In this document: positions 28,648-38,029 of the stretch, in pieces | Position numbering within the stretch: position 1 is the first letter of the stretch | How the letters are laid out: each line of letters begins with the position of its first letter | Assembly: GCF_001908725.1 (NCBI RefSeq) | Contig: NZ_CP018725.1 | Location: 1,860,001-1,924,000 of the forward strand | DNA length: 64,000 nucleotides | DNA from: Xanthomonas vesicatoria ATCC 35937 | Lineage (GTDB): Bacteria > Pseudomonadota > Gammaproteobacteria > Xanthomonadales > Xanthomonadaceae | Reading direction: 5' to 3' | Notes under the pieces: model-generated | Seen by the model: the letters and a program-made list of their open reading frames with translations, nothing else | The model's database searches: none | What the model was told of the DNA's origin: nothing | Position numbers and translations under genes: made by a program

Positions 28648-29130
28648 TCACAGGCAGCCAATCAAACCGTCATAGATCGGCGGCGCGCCGCCCGGCAGCG
28701 GCTCGAACAGCGGGTTGGTCACTGCAAGCGCACGATACATCTCGTCCAGGCGGGTGCCGGCTTTAAGTGGTGCGGTACAGCGCCAGACGCGGCTGTCCGA
28801 GCGCAGGTAACCGCTGCGGGGATCCACACTCACCTCGCTGGCACCGAACGTCCAGATGCAACTCAGTACCTCGCCGGTGATGCGATGGACCGAGCAGCGA
28901 AAGCGCAGCGGCTGGTAGTCGCTGAATTCGCCGCCACAGAAGGTGTCGCCGCAGATATTGTCGAAATCGCGGTCCAGCCGTTGCTCCAGATCGATGAAGG
29001 CCTCCCAGCCCTCGCCATTGGCGGGCCAGTCCACAGCATCCACGTAGGTCGGCGGTGGGGACGCCGCAGCAGCGGCCTGGGCAGCAAGGGAAAGCAGAAG
29101 TACGACGAGTAAGCGCGCTAGCCTGGACAT
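28648..29130 (-). CDS. Small cysteine-rich exported protein of unknown function
   Basis: The 160-aa product has a signal peptide (LARLLVVLLLSLAAQAAAA) and six cysteines in the mature part (NICGDTFCGG, RFRCSV, LSCIW, WRCTAP, IGCL), most likely three disulfides. The pattern DFDNICGDTFCGGEFSDYQPLRF hints at a small conserved periplasmic domain. GGAAAA lies 4 nt before the ATG at 29130. It is divergent from ppa. I know no function for it. Confidence 0.8.
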   Translation of the reverse strand: MSRLARLLVVLLLSLAAQAAAAASPPPTYVDAVDWPANGEGWEAFIDLEQRLDRDFDNICGDTFCGGEFSDYQPLRFRCSVHRITGEVLSCIWTFGASEVSVDPRSGYLRSDSRVWRCTAPLKAGTRLDEMYRALAVTNPLFEPLPGGAPPIYDGLIGCL

Positions 29131-29326
29131 GACATTTTCCGAGCAGTGGATGAGCCTGCAGCGTGCGCCGTGTGCCCGGGCGCCACGATCAGCCGGCCGC
29201 CCGTGATGAATGCAGGCTATGCCGCGTCGGGCCCTCAGAAGATTGCCCATTCAGTGTCGCTGCAGCGCAACAGCCGAACGCGTAGAATCGCGCTCCACAC
29301 ACTGCTGACGCCTCGGAGCTACCCGC

Positions 29327-29863
29327 ATGGGCCTTGAACTGGTCACCTCTGGCAAGAATCTGCCGGAAGAAATCAACGTCGTCATCGAAATCCCCAAGGA
29401 TTCCGAGCCGGTCAAGTACGAAGTGGACAAGGCCAGCGGCGCGATCTTCGTCGACCGCATCCTGTCGACCCCGATGCGCTATCCCTGCAACTACGGCTAC
29501 GTCCCCAACACGCTGTGCGGCGACGGCGATCCGGCCGACGTGCTGGTGGTCCTGCCGCTGCCGCTGGTCCCCGGTTCGGTGGTGCGCTGCCGTCCGGTCG
29601 GCGTGCTGCGCATGAGCGACGAGGCAGGCAGCGACGAAAAAATCCTGGCGGTGCCGATCGAGAAGATCTTCTCCGGCTACGCGCACATCGAAGATATCAA
29701 CCAGGTGTCCAGCCACTGGATGGAGCGCATCGGCCACTTCTTTGAGCATTACAAGGATCTGGAGAAAGGCAAGTGGGTCAAGCTCGACGGTTGGGGCGGC
29801 GCAGCAGAGGCGAAGCGTATCCTGGTCGAATCGGTGGAACGCTATAATTCCGACGCGCCCTGA
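29327..29863 (+). CDS. ppa: Inorganic pyrophosphatase (soluble, family I)
   Basis: The 178-aa product is a family I pyrophosphatase: [18 protein letters not shown], the tyrosine-rich [12 protein letters not shown], the metal-binding signature [10 protein letters not shown], and [20 protein letters not shown]. It hydrolyses cytosolic PPi to phosphate. Its presence near pfp and hppA means three enzymes here compete for or use PPi: one wastes its energy, one conserves it in a proton gradient, and one uses it in glycolysis. The ATG at 29327 gives the family N terminus. Confidence 0.96.
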   Translation: MGLELVTSGKNLPEEINVVIEIPKDSEPVKYEVDKASGAIFVDRILSTPMRYPCNYGYVPNTLCGDGDPADVLVVLPLPLVPGSVVRCRPVGVLRMSDEAGSDEKILAVPIEKIFSGYAHIEDINQVSSHWMERIGHFFEHYKDLEKGKWVKLDGWGGAAEAKRILVESVERYNSDAP

Positions 29864-30010
29864 GCCTTTGGCCGTGACATCTCTCCGCACGTGCGGAGCG
29901 ACCGGGATCACGCTTTTGCCGTGATCCCGGTGACCGCGGTCGGTAGATTGGGTACATTGCCGAGCTGCGTTTAGCCGGCGCCTGCCGCCGGTGACTTCTG
30001 GGGAAGTGTC

Positions 30011-31126
30011 TTGCGTATTCTGTTTGTTGGGGACGAAGCCAGCCTTCCGTCCGACCTGGCCGATTACGTCGCCGATCTCGGCGACCAGTGGCAGGCGCAT
30101 CGCGTGGCCGATGGCAATTCGGCGATTGAAGCTGCCGCATTGTCGCCATTCGATGCGGTCATTGTCGCCCCGGTGTTGCCGGACCTGACCGCCGCTACGT
30201 TGCTTGGGCAGATCCGTACCTTGCGCCCGGACACGATCCGCATCGCCCTCATCGATGCCCAGGATGGCCAGCGCACACCGCCGGCACGCATCATTGGCGT
30301 CGCCCATCGATTCCTGCCGATGCCGCTGGCACCGGAAGTACTGCTCGAAGCAGTCACCAGTCTGGAAGAACTGCGCGACCTGCTCAGCAATCCACGCCTG
30401 CGCGCAGCCATAGGGCGTATCGAAAAACTGCCCTCGCCACCGCATCTGTACTTGAGCCTGATGCACGCGTTGGAAGAAGACGATGGCGCCGATGCGGCCG
30501 ACATCGCCAAGCTCATCGCCGGCGACCCGGCGATCGCGGCCAAGGTGCTGCAGCTGTGCAATTCCGCGTTCTTTTCCGGCGGCCGCAGCATCACCGATCT
30601 GCGAACGGCGGTGACCCGCCTGGGCGTGGCGACGCTGCGCGATCTGGTGCTGGCCAGCGAAGTGTTTTCGGTACAGACGCTCACCCCGGCAGAACGCAGT
30701 GCGATGCAACGCCGCGCCCTGCTCTCCTCGCGCCTGGCCGCCAAGGTGTTGCCGCCGACCAGCGCCGAACTCGGCTCCACGGCCGCCCTGCTGGCCGACA
30801 TCGGCCTGCTGTTGCCGGGCGTGCGTGACGAGCGCGAACCGCCTGCCGAAGGCGGCGACGACCGCCTGGGCCACACCGAAGCCGGCGCGTATTTGCTCGG
30901 CCTGTGGGGCCTGCCGATGCCGATCATCGAAGCGGTGGCCTTCCATCGCCACCCGCAGCGCTCCAGCCTGCGCAGCTTCTGGGTGACCGGCGCGGTGCAT
31001 GTGGCCACGGCGCTAGCCAGCGGCGAAGCAGTGGACGAGGAGTACTTGTCCAAGGTCGGCGTGATCTCTCGCCTGCCCACCTGGCGCGAGCAGGCCGACA
31101 CCTTGCTTGGCCTTGCCGAGGCTTGA
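30011..31126 (+). CDS. HDOD-domain protein with a degenerate receiver domain
   Basis: The 371-aa protein has an N-terminal CheY-like fold (about residues 1-120) and an HDOD domain (about 130-340; LPSPPHLYLSL, DPAIAAKVLQLCNSAFFS, AVTRLGVATLRDLVL). The receiver lacks its phosphoacceptor: FDAVIVAPVLPD has Ala-Pro where Asp is expected, the acidic pocket reads VGDE, and the conserved Lys is Met in RFLPMPL. It is thus a pseudo-receiver. HDOD proteins act in signalling, often near c-di-GMP or chemotaxis pathways, and lack the HD-GYP catalytic residues. Start is TTG, with GGGGAAG upstream. Confidence 0.88.
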   Translation: MRILFVGDEASLPSDLADYVADLGDQWQAHRVADGNSAIEAAALSPFDAVIVAPVLPDLTAATLLGQIRTLRPDTIRIALIDAQDGQRTPPARIIGVAHRFLPMPLAPEVLLEAVTSLEELRDLLSNPRLRAAIGRIEKLPSPPHLYLSLMHALEEDDGADAADIAKLIAGDPAIAAKVLQLCNSAFFSGGRSITDLRTAVTRLGVATLRDLVLASEVFSVQTLTPAERSAMQRRALLSSRLAAKVLPPTSAELGSTAALLADIGLLLPGVRDEREPPAEGGDDRLGHTEAGAYLLGLWGLPMPIIEAVAFHRHPQRSSLRSFWVTGAVHVATALASGEAVDEEYLSKVGVISRLPTWREQADTLLGLAEA

Positions 31127-31158
31127 ATGGTGGCCGCCAGAGGCAGTGATTGAAGTAA

Positions 31159-31191
31159 CAAAAAGGCGCGATGGAATCGCGCCTTTTTCTT
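31159..31191 (+). terminator. Intrinsic terminator after the HDOD gene
   Basis: A-rich bases, then GGCGCGAT and ATCGCGCC with a 3-nt GGA loop and TTTTTCTTT. It is a strong terminator 30-60 bp after the stop codon; the A-run before the stem makes it partly bidirectional. The rest of the 467-bp gap (31192-31542) shows no gene. Confidence 0.92.
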
Positions 31192-31542
31192 TGGCCATTT
31201 GCAGCCGCGTGATGACGCGCGTGGGATGGACAGTAGGCGCTACTGCCGGCCTGCAACGACAGACGCCGCTCAAGGGTGATTCGCGACAGACGATGCAGAC
31301 CTGGGACACCTGCAGTCCGAGCCAGACAAAGGTTATGGCGATCGGACTCAACACCCGTAGCTGGAAAGTCGTGACCACGCACGCGCGTAGGGAATCGATT
31401 TTTTGTGGCATGCGCCTGCACTTAGACTCCGGTTGGCAGCGCTTCCAGGTTTGCTCCTACAGCCTGCAAGCCTTCACCGCTACACCGCCAACCGCGGCGA
31501 CTCACACGCACCGCCACACCTTGAACGCAGTCGAACACGGAC

Positions 31543-31577
31543 ATAAAAAAAGCGGGCCTTTCGGCCCGCTTTTTCTT
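31543..31577 (-). terminator. Intrinsic terminator of the large TonB receptor gene
   Basis: On the minus strand AAAAGCGGGCC, a GAAA loop and GGCCCGC are followed by a run of seven T, 17 bp after the receptor's stop. T residues also follow on the plus strand, so it may work in both directions. Confidence 0.93.
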
Positions 31578-31593
31578 TACGACGCTTCGATGA

Positions 31594-34482
31594 TCAGAAG
31601 CGCTGGTTGTACTGCACGAACAGGAAGCGGTCGTAGTCCAGCATCGGATCGATCGCCGCGGTGCTGCTGTTGGTGATCGAGTAGGTCACCGGCGGCTGCT
31701 TGTTCCAGATGTTGCGGGCACCAACGGTCACGCTGCCGTCCCATGGAGCCTGCCAAGTAACAGAGACGTCCTGGTAGGAGATCGAGCCCTTCTTGTTGGA
31801 ACCGGTACCGCCGCCCCAGCCCGGATTCGGGGTCTGGTAGTTCGGGTTGTTGCACTCGATGCCCGCCGCTGCATCCCAGCAGTAATCGCGGAAACCACCG
31901 TAGTAACGCAGGTTCCAGTTGGCCGACAACGCACCCAGCGACCAGTCCAGACCCAAGGTGGCACGCACGCGCGGGTAGTTCCAGTAGCCGGCCGCGTTGG
32001 CCCACTCGGCACCGGCTTCGGCCTGCGACTTGTAGGTCGCCAGGTAGTTGGTGTCGAGGTTGACGGCGAACTTGCCGTAGGCGGTTTCCGGCATGCGGTA
32101 ACGCACGCCGAAGTTGTAGCCTTCGGTTTCCAGACGACCCAGGTTGACGTTGCCGCGGCTCAGCGTGGTGACCTGACCGCTGATCGGGTCGCGACCGTAG
32201 TCGGCACAGTAGCTGGCCAGGTTGTTGAGGTAGCAGTTGTTCAACACATCATTTGCAGTGAGCGAAGTGATGATGTTGGAGATCGAAATGCGGTACCAAT
32301 CCAGCGAGAAGTCCAAGCCCTGCACCCAATGCGGGCTGTACACCATGCCGACGGTACGGGTGATGCTGTATTCCGGCTCCAGCTCAGCATTACCAACGCC
32401 TGCATTGAACGGAGCATTACCCTGCACGTCGCGCTGGGTTACTGGGTTGTTCGCAGTGTCAGTTTGCCGGAAGTTGCCTGCCAAACCTTCACTTGCGCAA
32501 CGCGCCGCCACACCGGCATTACCCAGCGAGCCGAAGGTTGCGTCGCAAGGGTCCGTGAAGTCATCGAAGCTCTGGGAACCACCGCCGAAGGTATCGTCAA
32601 GCGTCGGCGCACGGAAACCGGTGCCGTAGGTACCGCGCACCAGCAGGTCGTCGATCGGCTTCCAGGTAAAGCTGAACTTGCTGTTGGTGGTGTCGCCGAA
32701 GCGGCTGTAGTTGCTGTAGCGCGCGGCCACATCGAACGACAGTTCCTTGGCGCCCGGCAGATCCTTCAGCACCGGAATCAACAACTCCAGGTACGCTTCG
32801 TTGGTCTGGTAGCGACCTTCGGTGGCCTGTGCCGCGAGGTCGGTGGTGTAACCGGCGCTGGACAGCTGGTCCGGATAGTCGTAGCCGCTGATTTCGCGGT
32901 GTTCGACGCCTGCGGCGAAGCCCAGTTCACCGGCCGGCAGATCGAACAGGCCACCAGTGACGTTGGCGGTCCACTGCTTGCTCAGGCTCTGCTGCGTGGC
33001 CTGGCCCAGTGCATTGATGTACTGCAGCGCGTTCGGCGTGGAGGCCGACGGGCCGCCCAGGATGTTGAACGGGGTGCACTGGCCCAGCGCATTGCTGGTG
33101 CCCAGCGCGATCGGAGCCGCTGCGGTACCGCACTGCACCTGACCCTGCGCATTGAGGAACGACGGACCCAATGCCTTCTGCAACGCCAGCAGGTTGATGT
33201 TGCCGCGCGAAACCTGCGTCACATCGTACTTGTTGTAGTTGAAGCCCACGTCCCAGTTCCAGCCGTGGCTGCCGACGTCGAATACACCTTCCAGCGCTGC
33301 ATCGAAGTGCAGGGTCTTGACGTTGCTTTCGGTGGTGCGCGGCAATTCAACCGTACGACGGAACCAGCTGTTGATGTCCTGGCCAACCGGGTTGTAGTAG
33401 CTGCCGCCACTGATGGCGACCGGGAACTGCGGCTGCGACGATGCCTGCAGCGGGTAGCCGGCGATCTGACGGTTCGAGTCGCGCTCTGAGTACATCGCGG
33501 TCGACTTGAAGGTCAGGCTATCGGTCAGGTTGTAGCTGCCGGTCGTGAAGATCGACTTGTTGCGGCTGGACTGCTGCAACATCATCTGATCGACGGAGTT
33601 GTAGTAATCGTCGGTGGTGATGTCGTTGTGGTAGTTGGTGAGGTTGCGCGAATCCGCGCCCACGCCCTTACCGTCGAACGAACCGGTGTGGTTGAGGATG
33701 TAGGTCTGGTCGTTGGAGGTGAAGCGACCCCACGGACCGGTCGCACTCAGGCTGTCTTCGATGTGGTTCGGACCGGCCGAGTAACGGGTCAGCGCGCGAT
33801 CCTTGGCCCACACCGGATCTTCATTGGTGTAGTTGACGCCAAATACCAGCGAGGAGCGGTCGGTGGTGGTGCCGGCGGTGAAGGAGTACTGCTCCTTGGA
33901 ACCGTCGCCACGACCGTTCTGGCCGAAGTACGCCGAGGCCTCTGCACCGTCGTAGTTCTGACGCAGGATGATGTTGACCACACCGGCCACGGCGTCGGAG
34001 CCGTAGATCGCCGAGGCGCCATCCTTCAGGACTTCGATGCGCTCGATCAGCGAGCTCGGGATGGTGGACATGTCGGTCAGGCCGGACAGGCTGCTGGTCC
34101 AACGCTTGCCGTTCACCAACACCAGGGTACGGTTCTCACCCAGGTTGTAGAGGTTGACGTACTGGCCGCCCTGTTCCGGGTCCGAGGTCAGCACGGCAGC
34201 CTTGCTGTAGGTCTGCGTACCGGCAATCGACAGGTTCTGGAGGATGTCGCCAACGCTGACCAGGCCGGACTTCTGAATGTCCTGCTGGGAGACGGTGAAT
34301 ACCGGCTGTGCGGTTTCGACGTCGACCGAGCGGATGCGCGAGCCGGTGATTTCGATGCGGTCCAGCGTCGTGGTGGACGGGGCGGACTGCTCTTGTGCAT
34401 TGGCGGCAAAAGCCGGCGTCAACGCGATCGCAATACCGGCGGGCAACAGGCCCAGCCGCACTGCGGAAGTGCGAAGGTTCAT
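31594..34482 (-). CDS. Large TonB-dependent receptor (962 aa)
   Basis: The signal peptide is followed by a plug domain at about residues 45-175 (RIEITGSRIRS; LQNLSIAGTQTYS; RTLVLVNGKRW; IERIEVLKDGASAIYGSDAVAGVVNIIL) and a long barrel ending in YNQRF. The GSRIR and DGASAIYGSDAVAG motifs mark the receptor class that is expanded in xanthomonads. There are several cysteines in extracellular-loop regions (NCYLNN, SYCADYG, YCWDAAAGIECN). GGAGAG lies 5 nt before the ATG at 34482. It lies 48 bp after the AraC-type regulator gene, which probably controls it. The substrate is unknown; no hydrolase gene lies beside it. Confidence 0.95.
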   Translation of the reverse strand: MNLRTSAVRLGLLPAGIAIALTPAFAANAQEQSAPSTTTLDRIEITGSRIRSVDVETAQPVFTVSQQDIQKSGLVSVGDILQNLSIAGTQTYSKAAVLTSDPEQGGQYVNLYNLGENRTLVLVNGKRWTSSLSGLTDMSTIPSSLIERIEVLKDGASAIYGSDAVAGVVNIILRQNYDGAEASAYFGQNGRGDGSKEQYSFTAGTTTDRSSLVFGVNYTNEDPVWAKDRALTRYSAGPNHIEDSLSATGPWGRFTSNDQTYILNHTGSFDGKGVGADSRNLTNYHNDITTDDYYNSVDQMMLQQSSRNKSIFTTGSYNLTDSLTFKSTAMYSERDSNRQIAGYPLQASSQPQFPVAISGGSYYNPVGQDINSWFRRTVELPRTTESNVKTLHFDAALEGVFDVGSHGWNWDVGFNYNKYDVTQVSRGNINLLALQKALGPSFLNAQGQVQCGTAAAPIALGTSNALGQCTPFNILGGPSASTPNALQYINALGQATQQSLSKQWTANVTGGLFDLPAGELGFAAGVEHREISGYDYPDQLSSAGYTTDLAAQATEGRYQTNEAYLELLIPVLKDLPGAKELSFDVAARYSNYSRFGDTTNSKFSFTWKPIDDLLVRGTYGTGFRAPTLDDTFGGGSQSFDDFTDPCDATFGSLGNAGVAARCASEGLAGNFRQTDTANNPVTQRDVQGNAPFNAGVGNAELEPEYSITRTVGMVYSPHWVQGLDFSLDWYRISISNIITSLTANDVLNNCYLNNLASYCADYGRDPISGQVTTLSRGNVNLGRLETEGYNFGVRYRMPETAYGKFAVNLDTNYLATYKSQAEAGAEWANAAGYWNYPRVRATLGLDWSLGALSANWNLRYYGGFRDYCWDAAAGIECNNPNYQTPNPGWGGGTGSNKKGSISYQDVSVTWQAPWDGSVTVGARNIWNKQPPVTYSITNSSTAAIDPMLDYDRFLFVQYNQRF

Positions 34483-34530
34483 CAATCTCTCCAGGGTTCG
34501 TTAGTGGCGCGTTAAGCGCCCCCGTGCAAA

Positions 34531-35424
34531 TTACGTTTGCGTGAACGCCGTCGCTTTGCGCGTCACGCTACGTGGCTTTGCCGAATCTGGCGAATTGGTC
34601 GTCTGGTCGCGATAGAGCGATGCGGAGACGCCGAAACGCGCACGAAATGCGCGTGCGAAGCTGCAGCAGTTGTCGAAGCCGCTGGCAGCGGCAACCTCGC
34701 CGATCATCATCGAGGTATCACGCAGCAGATCCGAGGCCCGCTCCAGGCGCAAGCGCGCCGACAAGGCCTGCGGACTTTCTTCGTACAAGCTCTGGAAAGT
34801 CTTGGACACATACCAACTGGAGAAGTTGGTCAGCTGCGCCAGTTCGCTAATGCGCACCACGCGGTCGCTGTTGCCTTCCAGATAGAGCCGAGCACGTTGC
34901 ATGCGGCCAAACACCTGACGACGGCGGCTGCGCGAACGGCCGGGACAACGTTGCTCCTGTTCGACGAACCCGCGCTGCATTGCTGCCAGATGCAGCAACA
35001 GCGGGCGCGCGGAGGCGCTGCCGCTCTGCATTGCTGCGTTACGCCACAGCCGCAATGCAATCCGCAGGTCGCTGCGCGACAATTGACTACGCCCCGGATA
35101 CAGCGTCGCGTCGGTCAATTCGGCCAACGACTGCAAGCTGCTGCCGTCCAGGCTGACGCCCACGCACAACGCACTGCGATCTGCCTGCACCGTGGGGTGC
35201 GAGTCCTTGTCGAAGGCGATCCAGTCGCGAGCGCGCAGCCGAAAACGGCCTTCCTTGGACTCCACCCATGCACGGCCACGCAGCTGCACCCACAAGGTAA
35301 ATGTCGCAGTGGTGGTGCGGATGCTGCCCAGACGCGAGACGGCCAGACAGGTCGTCGATGTCGCGTCGCTGGCACCATCCAACGAGAGTGCGAGCCCGCG
35401 ATCGGCAGTGATGACCTGTTGCAT
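34531..35424 (-). CDS. AraC-family transcriptional regulator
   Basis: The 297-aa product has a C-terminal AraC/XylS DNA-binding domain: ISELAQLTNFSSWYVSKTFQ (first HTH) and MIGEVAAASGFDNCCSFARAFRARFG (second HTH). The N-terminal part (residues 1-140) is a poorly conserved ligand or dimer domain with SLGSIRTT-like strands; a basic RSRSRRRQ linker joins them. It lies between a CadC-like sensor gene and the large TonB receptor, all on the minus strand. An exact 16-bp repeat occurs 36 nt before its start and again inside its 3' end ahead of the receptor. These are its candidate operators. Confidence 0.92.
   Translation of the reverse strand: MQQVITADRGLALSLDGASDATSTTCLAVSRLGSIRTTTATFTLWVQLRGRAWVESKEGRFRLRARDWIAFDKDSHPTVQADRSALCVGVSLDGSSLQSLAELTDATLYPGRSQLSRSDLRIALRLWRNAAMQSGSASARPLLLHLAAMQRGFVEQEQRCPGRSRSRRRQVFGRMQRARLYLEGNSDRVVRISELAQLTNFSSWYVSKTFQSLYEESPQALSARLRLERASDLLRDTSMMIGEVAAASGFDNCCSFARAFRARFGVSASLYRDQTTNSPDSAKPRSVTRKATAFTQT
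34577..34592 (-). promoter_or_regulatory. Copy A of the 16-bp repeat, upstream of the TonB receptor
   Basis: TTTGCCGAATCTGGCG (plus-strand reading) lies within the last codons of the AraC gene, 95-110 bp before the receptor start. It is identical to copy B at 35460-35475 and in the same orientation relative to transcription. Confidence 0.55.
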
Positions 35425-35459
35425 GTTGGCAGCCCCTTGTACAAAAGAGGGCGTAGTGT

Positions 35460-35475
35460 TTTGCCGAATCTGGCG
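35460..35475 (-). promoter_or_regulatory. Copy B of the 16-bp repeat, upstream of the AraC gene
   Basis: Identical to 34577-34592. It lies 36-51 nt before the AraC start codon, in the 110-bp gap after the winged-helix gene, where an autoregulatory site would be expected. A looser match (CTGCCGAAATTGCC) occurs at 35500-35513. Confidence 0.55.
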
Positions 35476-35534
35476 TCAGTCAGGAAGTTTCGACGAAGGT
35501 CTGCCGAAATTGCCACGAAGCCTTTCCGAAGGAC

Positions 35535-37904
35535 TTACGAAGCCACTTTCCTTAAGATCATCAATAAGTTGGAGATGAAGCCGACGGATACCGATGGGCC
35601 CTCCGGCAGCGGCATGTAGGCAATCGCACTGCCATCTTCTTCGGCCAGTGCCACATACATCGCACCGCTGCGCTGATCCACACTGAAACCGTTGATGGTG
35701 GTGAACTTCGCAACATCCAGGCACTGCGTACGACCGCCGCCGAGCGTGCTGTCGTGTGTCGCGCAACTGTCATTGGAGGACAGGTAATGCACCTGCTCCT
35801 GGGTTCCCGGTGCCCAACTGCGATAACGCCAACGCGATGGCTGCTGCGGGTCGACCGGCTGCATGGTGTCGGCGGCCAGGGTTGGTGCGATCTTCCAAAG
35901 CCCTGCTCCACTCAGGTGCGTAAACAGCACCTGCCCGCTGGTGCGATCCAGACGCAGTTGCGAGACGTCCTGCAACGTTGCCAGTACGCGCCACGGGTTG
36001 CTGCTGCGGTCATACAGCGTGGCGAAGGTGTGTCCGTCGTCGGCGGCACCTACCACCAGCAACCGCTTGGGATCGGGAAGATGGATGGCCTGCAATGGCC
36101 GCGCCTGCGGCACGGGTAGGCGCACCGTCTTTCCGGTACTGGGCGTCACTTCGAAGAGCGCAGCGTGCCCATCGGCGTCGCTGCCGCTGACCAACACCTG
36201 CCGCGAATCGGCCGACCAATCGGCAGCCTGCCGCGCATCCGGGCGTATCCCTTCGATCAACCGCACCGAACCAGGTTTGCCGACATCGCCCCACCACAAT
36301 CCATACGCACCGGAGCGGTTGGACGCGAAGATGAGTTGACGCCCGTCCGGCGCAATCATCGGCTGGTCGTCGCGCCCACTGGAAGCAAACAGGCGACGCC
36401 GGATGTAGCCACCGTTCATGGGGTCATGGATGACTTGATACACACCGAATTGCGGTTTGCGCTGCACGAACACCAGATGCCCATGCGCCACGTCCGGCGC
36501 CTGCGCATCGTCCACGCCCAGATCGTGCAGGCTGCGGTCGACCAGATCGAGTCGATACAGGCGCGCCTCGCTATCCACGCGCCGCCCGAAGACCAGGCTG
36601 CTGCCGTCCGGCAGCCAGCTCCATCCACGAATATCGGCATTGTCGTGCGTCAACCGCTCTGCACTGCCGCCTTGTGCGGGTATCCGCCACAGATCACCCA
36701 GCTGCGGATTACGCAAAAACACGATCCACTGCCCGTCCGGGGAATAGCGAGGCGCATAGTCGAAGTCGGCTGGCTGCGCGTTATACGACAACGCATGCCA
36801 TTGCCCGGTTTCCAGATCCAGACGCCGGATCCGGGGCGCCCCGCGCGCGCCGGTCATGCTGCCGAACAGCAACGCACGGCCGTCCGGCGACCAGCTAAAA
36901 CTGAGCATGTCCGCGCCATCGCACCGCACCACTTCGCGTGCGGCAGACTCACCCGCCGCAGCGGCGATCATGATCCTGCAGCTGCCATCCGGTGCCTGCC
37001 GGGAGAACGCAATTTCGCGCCCATCCGGCGACCAGGCGGGCAGCCGGTCGGAGATGCCGGGCGCAGGCGTTTCCAGCACGCGCGGGTAAGCGTTGTCGGT
37101 AGTTTTGACCAGGATCGAAGTTCCCGGCCGATCATTGGTCAACGAGGCGTAGGCCACCATGCTGCCGTCGGGCGACAGGCTGGGCGTGAGATCGAATCCG
37201 CCGCCGGCAGTGATGACCTGATACGGCCGCTTGGGGCTGCCCAGAACAGCGGTGGACGTCGCAACATCCGTTGCCGGCGCGCGCAACCACAGCGTGCGTG
37301 CCGCCAGACCGAGTACCAGCGCCAGCGTAATACCGGCAACGGCAAGGGCCATCCAGCGACCACGACGCGGCGTCGCTGCTGCTAGCAAAGGCGACGGCGA
37401 CATTGCAGCCTGCGACATCGGGCGATGAACGGCCTCAGCGGCAGTGCTGGCCTCATCTGTGGGAAGCGGTGCTACCTGCATGGCCTCCTGCCTACCAGAC
37501 GACTCCAGCGACGACATCGTCTGCATAGGCTGCGCCAGCGCATCCGCAGACGCTTCCCACGCCACCGGCGCCATCAGGCGATACCCGGTCTTGGCAATCG
37601 TCTCGATGTAGTCGGAACGCTGGCTGCCGCTGCTGGCAAATGCCTTGCGCAGCTGTGTGACTGCCTGGGTCACCACGTCGTTGGTGGGCAAGGTGTCCGG
37701 CCATACCTCGGCGAGCAGCTGCTCGCGCGTGATCACCTGCCCTGGCTGTCGCGCCAGGGTCAGCAGCACCGCCAGGGATTTGGGAGGCAACCGCAACGCC
37801 CGTCGTGCGCCAGGTGCGTGCACTTCGCGCGAGGCAATGTCGACCACACACTGCCCGACACGCAGCCGGCCCGATGGCATTGCAGTAGCAGGAGGAACAC
37901 TCAT
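35535..37904 (-). CDS. CadC-like membrane-anchored winged-helix regulator with TolB-type beta-propeller
   Basis: The 789-aa product has an N-terminal OmpR/CadC winged helix (residues about 12-112; PPKSLAVLLTLARQPGQVITREQLLAEVWP, TQAVTQLRKAF, YIETIAKTGYRL), a Ser/Ala-rich linker, one membrane segment (about 184-207; WMALAVAGITLALVLGLAA) and a periplasmic domain built of PD40/WD-like repeats (SLSPDGSMVAYAS, AWSPDGREIAFSR, SWSPDGRALLFGS, RYSPDGQWIVFLR). It is a one-component sensor that reads a periplasmic signal and binds DNA while membrane-bound. It lies upstream of the AraC and receptor genes on the same strand. ATG 37904 gives the best N terminus; the RBS is weak. Confidence 0.9.
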   Translation of the reverse strand: MSVPPATAMPSGRLRVGQCVVDIASREVHAPGARRALRLPPKSLAVLLTLARQPGQVITREQLLAEVWPDTLPTNDVVTQAVTQLRKAFASSGSQRSDYIETIAKTGYRLMAPVAWEASADALAQPMQTMSSLESSGRQEAMQVAPLPTDEASTAAEAVHRPMSQAAMSPSPLLAAATPRRGRWMALAVAGITLALVLGLAARTLWLRAPATDVATSTAVLGSPKRPYQVITAGGGFDLTPSLSPDGSMVAYASLTNDRPGTSILVKTTDNAYPRVLETPAPGISDRLPAWSPDGREIAFSRQAPDGSCRIMIAAAAGESAAREVVRCDGADMLSFSWSPDGRALLFGSMTGARGAPRIRRLDLETGQWHALSYNAQPADFDYAPRYSPDGQWIVFLRNPQLGDLWRIPAQGGSAERLTHDNADIRGWSWLPDGSSLVFGRRVDSEARLYRLDLVDRSLHDLGVDDAQAPDVAHGHLVFVQRKPQFGVYQVIHDPMNGGYIRRRLFASSGRDDQPMIAPDGRQLIFASNRSGAYGLWWGDVGKPGSVRLIEGIRPDARQAADWSADSRQVLVSGSDADGHAALFEVTPSTGKTVRLPVPQARPLQAIHLPDPKRLLVVGAADDGHTFATLYDRSSNPWRVLATLQDVSQLRLDRTSGQVLFTHLSGAGLWKIAPTLAADTMQPVDPQQPSRWRYRSWAPGTQEQVHYLSSNDSCATHDSTLGGGRTQCLDVAKFTTINGFSVDQRSGAMYVALAEEDGSAIAYMPLPEGPSVSVGFISNLLMILRKVAS

Positions 37905-38029
37905 CGGCAAAAACACGCGTCGGCATGCAAGGACTACAAAAACGCATCGCACTCGGTGCGAAACGCCAAATTCAGCAAAGGACCACGACCAACTGTGTCA
38001 TGCATCCATTTGGTGCAAATTTTACTCTA

